From NCBI RefSeq assembly GCF_000312385.1, contig NZ_HE997628.1:192997-256996 (forward strand): DNA of 64,000 nt. Reading direction: 5' to 3'. How positions within the stretch are numbered: the stretch's first letter is position 1; each line of letters begins with the position of its first letter. A program made the translations under genes and the position numbers. The stretch is from Tsukamurella sp. 1534. GTDB lineage: Bacteria > Actinomycetota > Actinomycetes > Mycobacteriales > Mycobacteriaceae. The notes beneath the pieces were generated by a model that saw only the letters and a program-made list of their open reading frames with translations, was not told the origin of the DNA and made no database searches. Positions 52,070-61,132 of this stretch are shown here, piece by piece.

Positions 52070-55000
52070 TCAGCGGCGGAAGCGCAGGGTGGCGATCATG
52101 AAGGGGCGCAGCGCCACCCGCACCGCGCCGGTCCCGAGATCGGTGCCGTCCAGGGGCCGCTCCAGGAGGTCCGTGAACACGGCACCGTCGTGCGGGAAGG
52201 CCGCGGTCACCGTCGCGTCGGCGCGGCCACCGCGCGACTCGTACAACCGCACCACCACGTCGCCGCTGCCGTCCTCGGCCAGCTTCACGGACTCCACGAC
52301 CACCGCCGGATCATCCACGGCGACGAGCGGTTCCACGAGGGTGGCGGCACCGTCGACGATCCGCGGCGAGAGGTTGCGCCGGTAGCCCTCCTCGACGGCG
52401 TCACCGATCGCGGCGCCCGGCCGGACGGACGCCGACAGCACGTGCCGCCCCCGGTCGGCCTGCGGATCCGGGTAGCGGGGCGCCCGGAGCAGCGACAGCC
52501 GCACGACGGTGCGCGTGGCCCCGTCCTCGCCAGTGTGCCGCCCGATGTCGTGGCCGTATGTGGAGTCGTTGGCGACCGCGACCCCGTAGCCGGCCTCGCC
52601 GACGTGCACCCAGCGATGCGCGCAGATCTCGAACTTCGCCGCGTCCCACGACGTGTTGGCGTGCGTCGGGCGGAACACGTGGCCGAACTGGGTCTCTGCG
52701 GCGCTGCGGTCGGCGTGCACGTCGAGCGGGAACGCCAGTTTGAGTAGTTTCTGCGTCTCGTGCCAGTCGATCTCGGTCTCGATGTCGAGGGCGGGGGAGC
52801 CCGCGCGCAGCGTGATCCGCTGCGTGATCGTGGAGTCCCCGAACGTGCGGCGCACCACGACCGCGTCGCCGCCGACCGCCACGGATCCGGCCTCGACAAG
52901 GTCGGTCACGTCGCGGCGGTAGAAGGAGTCGATGTCCCACGCCTCCCAGTGGTTCGGGATGTCGCGGTGCACCTGGAGCAGGTTGCCCGGCGCGGCCATC
53001 GCCTCCCTGCCGGTCGCTGTGTCGACGAGCGAGACCAGCAGGCCGCGCGCGTCGACGAGGGCGGAGACGACGCCGTTGTCCAGCCGGAAGCCGTCGCCCT
53101 CCGCCGTCGGGGCGAGTGGGCTCGCGACGTCGACGAACGCGGCGCCCAACGCGGGCACGCCGTCGCGCGGGTGCGGGGCCGCGTTGAACACCAGCCGCCG
53201 GCCGGTCGACGCCGAAATCGGTTGTGCGCCGGCGTCACCGCCGTTCGCCAGCGCCTCCAGGGCGGTGCCGATGATCCGCTCCAGTCGTTTCGCCACCGCC
53301 GCGTAGTTGCGCTCGGCGTCCTGGTGCACCCAGGCGATCGAGCTGCCGGGCAGGATGTCGTGGAACTGCTGCAGCAGCACCAGCCGCCAGATCTCCTCCA
53401 GTTCCGCGGCCGGGTAGGCGGAACCGGTGCGCACCGTCGCCGTCGTCGCCCACAGCTCGGCCTCGCGCAGGAGGTGTTCGCTGCGCCGGTTGCCCTGTTT
53501 GGTGTTCGCCTGCGAGGTGTAGGTGCCGCGGTGGAACTCCAGGTACAGCTCGCCGGACCACCGTGGCGGTGAAACGTATTCGGCCTCGGCGCGCGCGAAG
53601 AACGCGGCGGGGGATTCGATGGACACCGTCGGGGAGCCCTCCAGCGAGGCCGTGCGCCGGGCCGCCGCGAGCATCTCCCGAGTGGGGCCGCCGCCACCGT
53701 CGCCCCACCCGAACGGGACGAGCGAGCACGTGCCCGCGCCCTGCTCCCGGTAGTTCTTCTGCGCCCGCGCCAGATCCGCGCCGGACAGGTCCGAGTTGTA
53801 CTTGTCGACGGGCGGGAAGTGCGTGAACAACGCCGTGCCGTCGATGCCCTCCCACAGGAACGTCGAGTGCGGCATCCGGTTCGTCTGGTTCCACGAGAGC
53901 TTCTGCGTGAGGAAGTAGCGTGATCCCGCGGCCGCCACGATCTGCGGCATCGCCGCGGAGTATCCGAACGAGTCCGGAAGCCACGCCTCGGGGGTGTCCA
54001 CCCCGAACTCCTCGAGGAAGAACCGCTTGCCCTGCACGAACTGTCGCGCCATCGCCTCGCCCCCGGGCATGTTCGTGTCGGCCTCCACCCACATGCCGCC
54101 CACCGGGACGAACCGCCCCTCGGCCACCTTCTCCCGGATTCGCTCGTACAGGTCCGGGTAGCGCTCTTTGACCCAGGCGAACTGCTGCGCGGACGAGCAC
54201 GCGAACCGGAACTCCGGATCGCGGTCCATGAGGTCCACCACGTTGGCGAAGGTCCTGGCGCACTTCCGCGCCGTCTCCCGGACCGGCCACAGCCACGCCG
54301 AGTCGATGTGCGCGTGTCCCACCGCCGAGACCCGGTGCGCGCTCGCGTACGCCGGCCGCTCGAGAGCGCCCGCCAGCTCGGCGCGGCCCGCCGCCGCGGT
54401 GCCCGGAACGTCGTGCGGGTCCACCGCATCGAGCATCCGCTCCAACGCGCGCAGCACCTCGTGCCGTCGTGGCAGATCGAACGGCAACTCGTGCATGAGG
54501 CCGTTCAGCGTCCACACGTCCTGCTGCAACTCCCACACGGCGAGGTCCCGCTGCGCCAGCTCGATCCGGCCCAGCCAGTACAGCGGACCGTCGCCCGCGG
54601 TCGTCCTGTCGCCCAACGGGGTCGGCGAGACGAAGTCCCCGCCGAGGTCCGGGTTGGCGGCCGCCTCGATGTACAGGTCCACGCGCTCGCCAGGCTCCAG
54701 CGGGACGTGGGCGTTGAACGGCGAGACGCCCTTGACGACGGTGCCGTCGGCCCGGTAGACCAGCGCCTCCGCGTTGAATCCCGGCCCGCCGGTGAAGCCC
54801 AGCTCTACCCGCAGTTCCGTCGCACGGGCGCCGTCCGCCGCCCACGCCGCTGGAGGAGCGCCGGTCACGTGCAGCCAGAGCGTGGACCACGGCGCGCCCC
54901 ACGGAGTTCCCTCCACGATCGGCGTGAACTCCTGCCGGGCCGCCTCGGCGAACGGCACTGGCTCCCCGGGCGCGGCCCACGCCGTCACCGTGACCGGTGC

Positions 55001-55084
55001 CGTCTCGCCGTACACGGCCCCGTTGAGGAAGCCGTTCACGAACCTGTCGAGACGCTCTTCGGTCAGCCGCCGGTCGTCATGCAT
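52070..55084 (-). CDS. Alpha-mannosidase, glycoside hydrolase family 38
   Basis: A 1004-residue GH38 enzyme that should hydrolyse alpha-mannosides with retention. The zinc site is VGHAHIDSAWLWP (His259, Asp261), the nucleophile Asp371 is in WLPDSFGYSAAMPQI, and QQFHDILPGSS holds a further zinc ligand. The N-terminal beta domain (1-245) and C-terminal beta domains (650-1004) complete the fold. No signal peptide is seen, so it is cytoplasmic; mannosylated glycolipid or glycan turnover is possible. A TAATCT hexamer 6 nt before the ATG supports the start. Confidence 0.92.
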   Translation of the reverse strand: MHDDRRLTEERLDRFVNGFLNGAVYGETAPVTVTAWAAPGEPVPFAEAARQEFTPIVEGTPWGAPWSTLWLHVTGAPPAAWAADGARATELRVELGFTGGPGFNAEALVYRADGTVVKGVSPFNAHVPLEPGERVDLYIEAAANPDLGGDFVSPTPLGDRTTAGDGPLYWLGRIELAQRDLAVWELQQDVWTLNGLMHELPFDLPRRHEVLRALERMLDAVDPHDVPGTAAAGRAELAGALERPAYASAHRVSAVGHAHIDSAWLWPVRETARKCARTFANVVDLMDRDPEFRFACSSAQQFAWVKERYPDLYERIREKVAEGRFVPVGGMWVEADTNMPGGEAMARQFVQGKRFFLEEFGVDTPEAWLPDSFGYSAAMPQIVAAAGSRYFLTQKLSWNQTNRMPHSTFLWEGIDGTALFTHFPPVDKYNSDLSGADLARAQKNYREQGAGTCSLVPFGWGDGGGGPTREMLAAARRTASLEGSPTVSIESPAAFFARAEAEYVSPPRWSGELYLEFHRGTYTSQANTKQGNRRSEHLLREAELWATTATVRTGSAYPAAELEEIWRLVLLQQFHDILPGSSIAWVHQDAERNYAAVAKRLERIIGTALEALANGGDAGAQPISASTGRRLVFNAAPHPRDGVPALGAAFVDVASPLAPTAEGDGFRLDNGVVSALVDARGLLVSLVDTATGREAMAAPGNLLQVHRDIPNHWEAWDIDSFYRRDVTDLVEAGSVAVGGDAVVVRRTFGDSTITQRITLRAGSPALDIETEIDWHETQKLLKLAFPLDVHADRSAAETQFGHVFRPTHANTSWDAAKFEICAHRWVHVGEAGYGVAVANDSTYGHDIGRHTGEDGATRTVVRLSLLRAPRYPDPQADRGRHVLSASVRPGAAIGDAVEEGYRRNLSPRIVDGAATLVEPLVAVDDPAVVVESVKLAEDGSGDVVVRLYESRGGRADATVTAAFPHDGAVFTDLLERPLDGTDLGTGAVRVALRPFMIATLRFRR

Positions 55085-55090
55085 GACCGA

Positions 55091-55096
55091 AGATTA
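55091..55096 (-). promoter_or_regulatory. Leaderless -10 (TAATCT) of the mannosidase gene
   Basis: TAATCT on the minus strand ends 6 nt before the ATG at 55084. Confidence 0.5.
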
Positions 55097-55243
55097 CGAC
55101 CTCAGGGCGTGTGATGGGCGGCGAAGGAAACGCCGAGGCGGGACCGTTCGCCGGCCATCGGGGACTCGACGGCCGGGACGTCGTTCTGCGCGCGCACGGT
55201 CATCACCCTGAGGCGCCGGGGCGACCGCCCTATGTGCGGTCGC

Positions 55244-55249
55244 TAGGCT
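55244..55249 (+). promoter_or_regulatory. Leaderless -10 (TAGGCT) of the 78-residue membrane protein gene
   Basis: TAGGCT ends 6 nt before the ATG at 55256. It may also drive the small gene and the sulfate transporter operon behind it. Confidence 0.5.
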
Positions 55250-55255
55250 GGCCCC

Positions 55256-55492
55256 ATGCAGGCGATCGCGCGGTGGTGGGATTCGGTCGAGCTCTGGCTC
55301 ACCGGTCTGCCCTTCGTGCCGCAGGTCGTGCTGGTGATGGTTGTGCTCGCGATGATCGCAATACTGGTGGTTCGGGTACTGACCGCGCTCATCGATCGCG
55401 TCGCAGACGCGCTCGACGCCCGCCTGGCGCGCGCCGGACACACCGACGCCGCAGGTCGGGAGCCATATGAAGGGAACGATGACGGTGTCTGA
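55256..55492 (+). CDS. Small single-pass membrane protein
   Basis: A 78-residue protein with one long hydrophobic segment (about 20-46, VPQVVLVMVVLAMIAILVVRVL) and a charged C-terminus (ALDARLARAG, then an acidic tail). I do not recognise a family, though mycobacteria also have a small membrane protein gene before the sulfate transporter operon. It starts 6 nt after a leaderless -10. Its stop lies inside the next small gene, so the two are probably translated together. Confidence 0.65.
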   Translation: MQAIARWWDSVELWLTGLPFVPQVVLVMVVLAMIAILVVRVLTALIDRVADALDARLARAGHTDAAGREPYEGNDDGV

Positions 55493-55595
55493 GAGCAGCG
55501 GAGGCAGGCGACTGCCGATCCCCAAGTCCAAGGTGACCCTCGCGCTGATCGGGTTGCTGGTGCTGCTCGTCGTCGCGTGGGCGCTCACCCTCTGA
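55479..55595 (+). CDS. Very small membrane protein (38 residues)
   Basis: A short reading frame of 38 residues: a basic N-terminal part (SGGRRLPIPKSKVT) followed by a hydrophobic segment to the end (LALIGLLVLLVVAWALTL), a classic single-pass tail-anchored shape. AAGGGA lies just before the ATG; an earlier in-frame ATG at 55467 would give 42 residues. It overlaps the preceding gene by 14 bp. Codon third positions are GC-rich, as in neighbouring genes. No family is recognised; it may be a regulatory peptide of the transporter. Confidence 0.55.
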   Translation: MTVSESSGGRRLPIPKSKVTLALIGLLVLLVVAWALTL

Positions 55596-55606
55596 CCGAG
55601 GCCTCG

Positions 55607-55612
55607 TACCAT
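55607..55612 (+). promoter_or_regulatory. Possible -10 (TACCAT) of the sulfate transporter operon
   Basis: TACCAT lies 38 bp before the subI TTG start and would give a leader of about 32 nt. It is weaker evidence than at the leaderless genes. Confidence 0.3.
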
Positions 55613-55650
55613 TCCCGCCTGACCTGCCCGCGCGACGAGAACGGCGAGAA

Positions 55651-56745
55651 TTGACCGACAGGACCCTGCGCGGCCGCGCCCGCGGCGTGGTCGCCGTCGC
55701 CCTGGTGACCCTGCTCACCGCGTGCGGGGGCGGCGCGACGGACGATCCGGACGGCGTCGACATCTCCAGCGGCGAGTACCAGGTGAACCTGGTGGGCTTC
55801 GCCGCCGCCAAGCCCGCGTTCGACAAGGCCATCCCTCTGTTCCGCGAGTCCAACCCCGACGTGGGCTTCTCGCAGTCGTACGGCGCCTCGGGGGACCAGT
55901 CCCGTAAGGTCGCGCGGCACGTCCCCGCCGACGTGGTGAACTTCTCCGTACAGCCCGACGTGACGCGCGACGTCAAGGCCGGCGTGATCGACGCGGACTG
56001 GGAGAAGGCGCACCCCTACGATTCCGTGCCGTTCTCCTCGTACGTCGCCGTGGTCGTGCGACCCGGGAACCCCAAGGGCATCCACGACTGGCAGGACCTG
56101 CTCAAGCCCGGCGTCGAGGTGATCACCCCCAATCCGGCCAGCTCCGGCTCCGCCAAGTGGAACCTGCTCGCCCCGTACGCCGCGCTGTCCGACGGCGGCA
56201 AGAACCCGGCGGCGGGGCTGGACTTCGTCAAGCGGCTCGTCCGCGAGCACACCACCGTCAGCCCCGGCTCCGGCCGCGACGCGACCGCCGCCTTCGAATC
56301 GGGGCAGGGCGACGTCCTGCTCAGCTACGAGAGCGAGGCCGTGCTGCTGCAGCGCCAGTCCGAGGCCGGCCGGAAGCCGCGGCCCGAGTACTTCATCCCG
56401 CCCCAGACGGTGCGGATCGAGCTGCCCGTCGCCGTGGTGAACACCGCCCAGGACCCCGAGGCCGCGCGGCGGTTCGTGGACTTCCTGTTCTCGCCGGCCG
56501 CCCAGCGCGCGCTGCCGGCCTCCGGTTTCCGCGCCTCGGATCCCGCGATCGCCGCCGAGACCGCGAGCCTGTTCGGCGCGCAGCCGCAACGGGTGTGGAC
56601 CGTCGAGGAGCTCGGCGCCGAGCTCGGCAGGGGCACCGCGGCCAAGAACAAGGGCAAGGACCTCACCGGATGGCCCGCAGTGGACGCCGCGCTGTTCGGC
56701 GACAAGGGCACCGTCTCCGCCGCCTACAAGTCCGGGGGCAAGTGA
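55651..56745 (+). CDS. subI: Sulfate ABC transporter, substrate-binding lipoprotein
   Basis: A 364-residue periplasmic-type binding lipoprotein. The lipobox LLTAC puts the acylated Cys at residue 25. Family signatures are VGFAAAKPAFDKAIPLF, SYGASGDQSRKVARHVPADVVNFS and DVLLSYESEAVLL. It captures sulfate or thiosulfate for the CysT-CysW-CysA permease. TTG is the only workable start, and no strong ribosome site precedes it. The TGA overlaps the cysT ATG by one base. This gene order equals mycobacterial subI-cysT-cysW-cysA. Confidence 0.9.
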   Translation: MTDRTLRGRARGVVAVALVTLLTACGGGATDDPDGVDISSGEYQVNLVGFAAAKPAFDKAIPLFRESNPDVGFSQSYGASGDQSRKVARHVPADVVNFSVQPDVTRDVKAGVIDADWEKAHPYDSVPFSSYVAVVVRPGNPKGIHDWQDLLKPGVEVITPNPASSGSAKWNLLAPYAALSDGGKNPAAGLDFVKRLVREHTTVSPGSGRDATAAFESGQGDVLLSYESEAVLLQRQSEAGRKPRPEYFIPPQTVRIELPVAVVNTAQDPEAARRFVDFLFSPAAQRALPASGFRASDPAIAAETASLFGAQPQRVWTVEELGAELGRGTAAKNKGKDLTGWPAVDAALFGDKGTVSAAYKSGGK

Positions 56746-57536
56746 TGCGCGCGCTGGGGTCGCTGCGCATCGGCGTGGCGTGGCTGTGGGTCTCCGTGAT
56801 CGTGCTGCTGCCGATCGCGGCCATCACGACCAAGGCCTTCGACAACGGCTTCTCGGGCTTCTGGGAGGCGCTCACGGCCAGGAACGCGGTCTCCACGCTG
56901 CTCATCACGGTGTGGGTGTCGCTCCTGGTGACGCTCCTCAACGTGGTGATGGGCACCGTGATCGCCTGGGTGCTGGTGCGCGACGACTTCCCCGGGAAGG
57001 GGATCGTCAACGCCCTCATCGACCTGCCGTTCGCGCTGCCCACCATCGTCGCGTCGATCGTGCTGCTCTCGCTCTACGGGCCGGACAGCCCCATCGGCCT
57101 GACGCTCAACGCCACCCAGCCCGCGCTGATCATCGCCCTCGCGTTCGTCACGCTGCCGTTCGTGGTGCGGCAGGTGCAGCCGGTGCTCATCGAGCTCGAC
57201 CGGGAGGTCGAGGAGGCCGCGGCGTCGCTGGGCGCGCCGAACCGCGTCATCGTGGCCACCATCGTCCTTCCCACGCTGCTGCCCGCGATCCTGTCCGGCG
57301 CCGGGCTCGCGTTCACCCGCGCGATCGGCGAGTTCGGCTCCGTCGTCCTCGTGGGCGGCAACATCCCGGGCCAGACCCAGGTGGCCTCGCAGTACATCCA
57401 GCAGCAGCTCGAGGTCGACAACCAGGTGGCCGCCTCCGCGGTGTCCGTGGCGCTCCTCGCGATCGCGTTCGTGCTGCTGGCCGTCATGCGCGTCGTCGGA
57501 TCGCGGGCCGCGAAGCGGGAGGAGACGGACGAATGA
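56745..57536 (+). CDS. cysT: Sulfate ABC transporter permease CysT
   Basis: A 263-residue inner-membrane permease with about six membrane segments. The ABC permease EAA loop is EEAAASLGAPNRVIVATIVLPTLLPAILSG (about 165-194), where CysA docks. GEFGSVVLVGGNIPGQTQVASQYI is the CysT signature. It works with CysW as a heterodimer. ATG overlaps the subI stop by 1 nt and the 3' end overlaps cysW as ATGA. Confidence 0.93.
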   Translation: MRALGSLRIGVAWLWVSVIVLLPIAAITTKAFDNGFSGFWEALTARNAVSTLLITVWVSLLVTLLNVVMGTVIAWVLVRDDFPGKGIVNALIDLPFALPTIVASIVLLSLYGPDSPIGLTLNATQPALIIALAFVTLPFVVRQVQPVLIELDREVEEAAASLGAPNRVIVATIVLPTLLPAILSGAGLAFTRAIGEFGSVVLVGGNIPGQTQVASQYIQQQLEVDNQVAASAVSVALLAIAFVLLAVMRVVGSRAAKREETDE

Positions 57537-58351
57537 GGCTGTCGAAGAAGTCGGTCCTGGGGCTGCGCACCGTCGCCCTGCTCTACCTGTTCCTGCTCCT
57601 GATCCTGCCGATCGCGATCATCCTGTACCGCTCCTTCGAGCGTGGTCTGGGCGTGTTCTGGGAATGGATCACCACGCCCGCGGCGATCTCGGCGCTGCAG
57701 CTGTCGATCCTCATCGTGCTGATCGTGGTGCCGCTCAACGTGGTCTTCGGCGTGCTCACGGCCCTGGCGCTGGCGCGCACGAGGTTCCGCGGGAAGGCCG
57801 CCCTGCAGGCCGCGGTGGACCTGCCGTTCGCGGTGTCGCCGGTGGTCGTGGGCGTCGCCCTGATCATGCTGTGGGGCGTCGGCGGCTGGTTCGGAGGCAT
57901 CGAATCGACGGGCTTCCGCATCGTGTTCGGCCTGCCGGGCATGGTGCTCGCCACGATCTTCGTGACGCTGCCGTTCGTGGTCCGCGAGGTGGAGCCGGTG
58001 CTGCACGAGATCGGCACCGAGCAGGAGGAGGCGGCGTCGACCCTGGGCGCGAACGCGTGGCAGACGTTCTGGCGGATCACGTTGCCCGCGATCCGCTGGG
58101 GCCTGACCTACGGCGTGGTGCTCACCGTCGCGCGGGCGCTGGGCGAGTACGGGGCCGTGCTCATGGTGTCCTCGAACTTCCCGGGGATCTCGCAGACCCT
58201 CACCCTGCTGGTGAGCTCCCGCAACCACGACGACTACAACACCTTCGGCGCCTACGCGGCCGCGACCCTGCTCATGGGGCTCGCGCTCATCGCGCTCGTG
58301 GTGATGACCCTGCTCGAAGCGACCCGGCGGAGGAACCGAGATGACGATTAG
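57533..58351 (+). CDS. cysW: Sulfate ABC transporter permease CysW
   Basis: A 272-residue permease, partner of CysT. About six membrane segments are visible, with the EAA loop [29 protein letters not shown] (about 164-192) and [19 protein letters not shown] after it. The start overlaps cysT as ATGA and the end overlaps cysA by 11 bp, so all four transporter genes are translationally linked. Confidence 0.93.
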   Translation: MRLSKKSVLGLRTVALLYLFLLLILPIAIILYRSFERGLGVFWEWITTPAAISALQLSILIVLIVVPLNVVFGVLTALALARTRFRGKAALQAAVDLPFAVSPVVVGVALIMLWGVGGWFGGIESTGFRIVFGLPGMVLATIFVTLPFVVREVEPVLHEIGTEQEEAASTLGANAWQTFWRITLPAIRWGLTYGVVLTVARALGEYGAVLMVSSNFPGISQTLTLLVSSRNHDDYNTFGAYAAATLLMGLALIALVVMTLLEATRRRNRDDD

Positions 58352-59339
58352 CGTGGTGGGCGCGAACAAGCACTACGGTGACTTCGCCGCCCTGGACGAC
58401 GTTTCCCTGGAGATCCCCGACGGTTCGCTGACCGCGCTGCTCGGCCCGTCGGGTTCCGGGAAGTCGACGCTGCTGCGGTCGATCGCCGGCCTGGACCGGC
58501 TCGACTCGGGACGGGTCGAGATCAACGGCGCCGACGTGACCGACGCCTCGCCGCAGGAGCGGGACATCGGCTTCGTGTTCCAGCACTACGCGGCGTTCAA
58601 GCACATGACGGTGCGGGAGAACGTCGCGTTCGGACTGAAGATCCGGAAACGCCCCGCCGCCGAGGTCAAGGCGAAGGTCGACGAGCTGCTCGACGTGGTG
58701 GGCCTCGCGGGCTTCCAGAAGCGGTACCCCGCGCAGCTGTCCGGCGGCCAGCGCCAGCGGATGGCCCTCGCCCGCGCTCTCGCGGTGGACCCGCAGGTGC
58801 TGCTCCTCGACGAGCCGTTCGGCGCCCTCGACGCCAAGGTGCGCGACGAGCTGCGGGCGTGGCTGCGCCGCCTGCACGACGAGGTGCACGTGACCACCGT
58901 GATCGTGACGCACGATCAACAGGAGGCCCTCGACATCGCCGACCGGATCGCCGTGCTCAACAAGGGCAGGATCGAGCAGGTGGGCACGCCGGAGGACGTG
59001 TACGACAGGCCCGCGACGCCGTTCGTCATGTCGTTCCTCGGCTCGGTGGCCAAGCTCAACGGAGTCATGGTGCGGCCGCACGACATCCGCGTCGGCCGTA
59101 CGCCCGAGATGGCCCGAGCCGGCGGCCTCACCTCGGAGGAGGCGGGCGTGCTGCGGGCCGAGGTGGAGCGCGTCGTGTACCTCGGATTCGAGGTGCGGGT
59201 GGAGCTCAGGAACGCCGCCACGGGCGAGCGTTTCCAGGCGCAGATCACCCGTGGCGACGCGTCCGCGCTGGACCTCTCCGACGGCGACGTGGTGTACGTC
59301 CGCGCCACCCACGTGCCGGAGATCGCCGCGCGGAATTAG
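58341..59339 (+). CDS. cysA: Sulfate ABC transporter ATP-binding protein CysA
   Basis: A 332-residue ATPase energising the CysT-CysW permease. Walker A is GPSGSGKST, the signature is [16 protein letters not shown], Walker B is [14 protein letters not shown] and the switch His follows in [10 protein letters not shown]-terminal TOBE-like part (about 240-332) may sense regulation. AGGAAC upstream serves as the ribosome site. Last gene of the uptake operon; 27 bp separate it from eis, which has its own leaderless -10. Confidence 0.95.
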   Translation: MTISVVGANKHYGDFAALDDVSLEIPDGSLTALLGPSGSGKSTLLRSIAGLDRLDSGRVEINGADVTDASPQERDIGFVFQHYAAFKHMTVRENVAFGLKIRKRPAAEVKAKVDELLDVVGLAGFQKRYPAQLSGGQRQRMALARALAVDPQVLLLDEPFGALDAKVRDELRAWLRRLHDEVHVTTVIVTHDQQEALDIADRIAVLNKGRIEQVGTPEDVYDRPATPFVMSFLGSVAKLNGVMVRPHDIRVGRTPEMARAGGLTSEEAGVLRAEVERVVYLGFEVRVELRNAATGERFQAQITRGDASALDLSDGDVVYVRATHVPEIAARN

Positions 59340-59353
59340 GTTGTGCGCATCGG

Positions 59354-59359
59354 TACCGT
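59354..59359 (+). promoter_or_regulatory. Leaderless -10 (TACCGT) of eis
   Basis: TACCGT ends 7 nt before the ATG at 59367. This start gives an N-terminus close to known Eis proteins and avoids the upstream GTG. Confidence 0.5.
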
Positions 59360-59366
59360 GGTCGGT

Positions 59367-60608
59367 ATGACCGATACCGGCGGAATCGACTTCCAGCGCG
59401 TCACGACCCCCGAGCAGTACACCGGCTTCCAGGAATGCGCGTCCATCGGCTTCCAGCACCGACTGGAGAACGCCGAGGCGTGGACCGAGGCGATCCTGGC
59501 CGATCTCGAAAACCTCGATCACCGGGTCGCCGTCGACGGCGGCCGCACCGTGGGCACCTTCCTCTCCTTCGATCAGGAGCTCACCGCGGTCGGCGGTGCC
59601 CGCGTGCCCGTGCGCGCCGTCTCGGCCGTCACCGTGCTGCCCACGCACCGCCGCCGCGGGATCCTGGGGCGCCACATGCGCGAGTGCCTCGCCACCGCCG
59701 TCGAGAACGGCGCCGCCGCAGCGACTCTCATCGCGGCGGAGCACGCCATCTACGGCCGCTACGGCTTCGGGCAGAGCACCGAGGTCGTGGACTACCGGAT
59801 CACCGTGGACCGGGCCCGGCTGCCGCGACCGCCCGTCGACGAAGTGCGGTACGTGTCCGGCGAGGAGTACCTCGAGGCGGCGAACCTGATGCGCGAGGTT
59901 CTCACCTTCCCCGGCCGGGTCTCACGCCTGGACGTCAACGGCCGCAAGGCCGCCGGCGTCCTCGGCCCCGACACCGGCGACAAGCAGCGGCTCGTGCTGC
60001 GCCGCGGCGGGGAAGTGGCGGGCGTGCTCTCGTACACCGTCGCCGGCAAGTGGTCCGACGCACGACCCGATTCGACGGTCACCGTCACCGAGTTGCTCGG
60101 CGTCGACGCCGCCGCCGAGCGCGACCTGTGGGCGTTCGCCATGAGCATCGACTGGGTGACCTCGGTCGTGGCCGCGCAGCGTGCGCTGGACGACGTGGTG
60201 ACCACGGTGCCCGCCGACCCGCGCACCGTTCAGGTGTCCAATCGCATGGACTACCTGTGGATCCGGCCGTTCGACGTGCCGGCGCTGTTTTCCGCGCGCC
60301 GCTACGCCGCGCCCGGCCGCCTGGTGCTCGACGTGACCGATCCCGGGTTCGACGATGCCGGCCCCGGTCCCGCGCACGGGCGGTTCGCCATCACCACCGA
60401 CGGCGGCGCGGGGGAGTGCGTGCGCACCGATGAGCCCGCGGACCTCGCGGTCGGCCTCGCCGACCTCGGCCGCCTGTGGCTGTACGACGAGCCCGTGTCC
60501 CGGCGGGTGGCGCTCGGCGACATCCGCGAGCTGGCCGACGGCGCCGCCGCCCGTGCGGATCTCATGCTGTTCAGCCCGCGCCGGCCGTGGACCGTCGAGA
60601 TGTTCTGA
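59367..60608 (+). CDS. eis: Eis-like GNAT acetyltransferase
   Basis: A 413-residue Eis family protein with an N-terminal GNAT domain, a second GNAT-like domain and a C-terminal sterol-carrier-like domain. The acetyl-CoA segment is AVSAVTVLPTHRRRGILGRHM, and Tyr129 in AIYGRYGFG equals the catalytic Tyr of mycobacterial Eis. The chain ends in Phe413, like the essential C-terminal Phe carboxylate there. Eis acetylates aminoglycosides and protein amines; the native substrate here is unknown. TGATG links it to the next gene. Confidence 0.87.
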   Translation: MTDTGGIDFQRVTTPEQYTGFQECASIGFQHRLENAEAWTEAILADLENLDHRVAVDGGRTVGTFLSFDQELTAVGGARVPVRAVSAVTVLPTHRRRGILGRHMRECLATAVENGAAAATLIAAEHAIYGRYGFGQSTEVVDYRITVDRARLPRPPVDEVRYVSGEEYLEAANLMREVLTFPGRVSRLDVNGRKAAGVLGPDTGDKQRLVLRRGGEVAGVLSYTVAGKWSDARPDSTVTVTELLGVDAAAERDLWAFAMSIDWVTSVVAAQRALDDVVTTVPADPRTVQVSNRMDYLWIRPFDVPALFSARRYAAPGRLVLDVTDPGFDDAGPGPAHGRFAITTDGGAGECVRTDEPADLAVGLADLGRLWLYDEPVSRRVALGDIRELADGAAARADLMLFSPRRPWTVEMF

Positions 60609-60982
60609 TGCGCGACCCGGCGACCTCGCCCGCGCTCCTGCGGGTGGAGCGGGACATGCACGTGTCCGGGCTGAAGTACGCACTGGAGTGGCCGCCGCAG
60701 GGAGCCGTGGAGCTGTGGTTGTCGTTCCCCGGGATCACCGGTGCCACCGGAATCGGATTCCTCCCGGATGCCGGCGAGGAGTACGAGACGTACCACGTCG
60801 CGGACCAGATGCAGGAGTACGTGCTGGACTCACTCCGTGTGCGCGGACGTGCCCGCACCTGGCCGCGTGCCGTAATCGGCGGTGCTCCGCTCTGGGCTGC
60901 GATGCACGACGGAGTCGCCGTGTGGGAGAGCGTCGACGGCTCGGAGCGACATCGGATCGGCGAGTTGCCGGAGGGGCGGTAG
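60608..60982 (+). CDS. Conserved-looking protein of unknown function, coupled to eis
   Basis: A 124-residue protein that I do not recognise. It has no signal peptide or membrane segment. The middle is rich in aromatic and Gly residues (LKYALEWPPQGAVELWLSFPG), then an acidic helix-like stretch (EEYETYHVADQMQEYVLDSLR). It starts inside the eis stop as TGATG, so it is translated with eis and may belong to the same function. A strong hairpin follows 108 bp after the stop. Confidence 0.65.
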   Translation: MRDPATSPALLRVERDMHVSGLKYALEWPPQGAVELWLSFPGITGATGIGFLPDAGEEYETYHVADQMQEYVLDSLRVRGRARTWPRAVIGGAPLWAAMHDGVAVWESVDGSERHRIGELPEGR

Positions 60983-61090
60983 AGCAGGGCGATCGACTCG
61001 CGGATGACTCTCTGATCCTGTCCGGGGTGGACACGCTGTCACGGACGGACAGAATCCGAGAGCTCGGTTCTCGTCGACCTGCGCTCCCGG

Positions 61091-61117
61091 GCCGCGCCCC
61101 GATCAACAGGGCGCGGC
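61091..61117. terminator. Hairpin between the 60608 gene and cysN
   Basis: Perfect 9-bp arms (GCCGCGCCC and its complement) around a 9-nt loop, between convergent genes and 16 bp from the cysN stop. No T-run follows. Confidence 0.65.
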
Positions 61118-61132
61118 GGCGGACCGTCGGGC

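Noticed and set aside
52056-52071. Short GATCC/GGATC hairpin between the M3 peptidase and the mannosidase
   Set aside because: The arms are only 5 bp; this is too weak to call a terminator.
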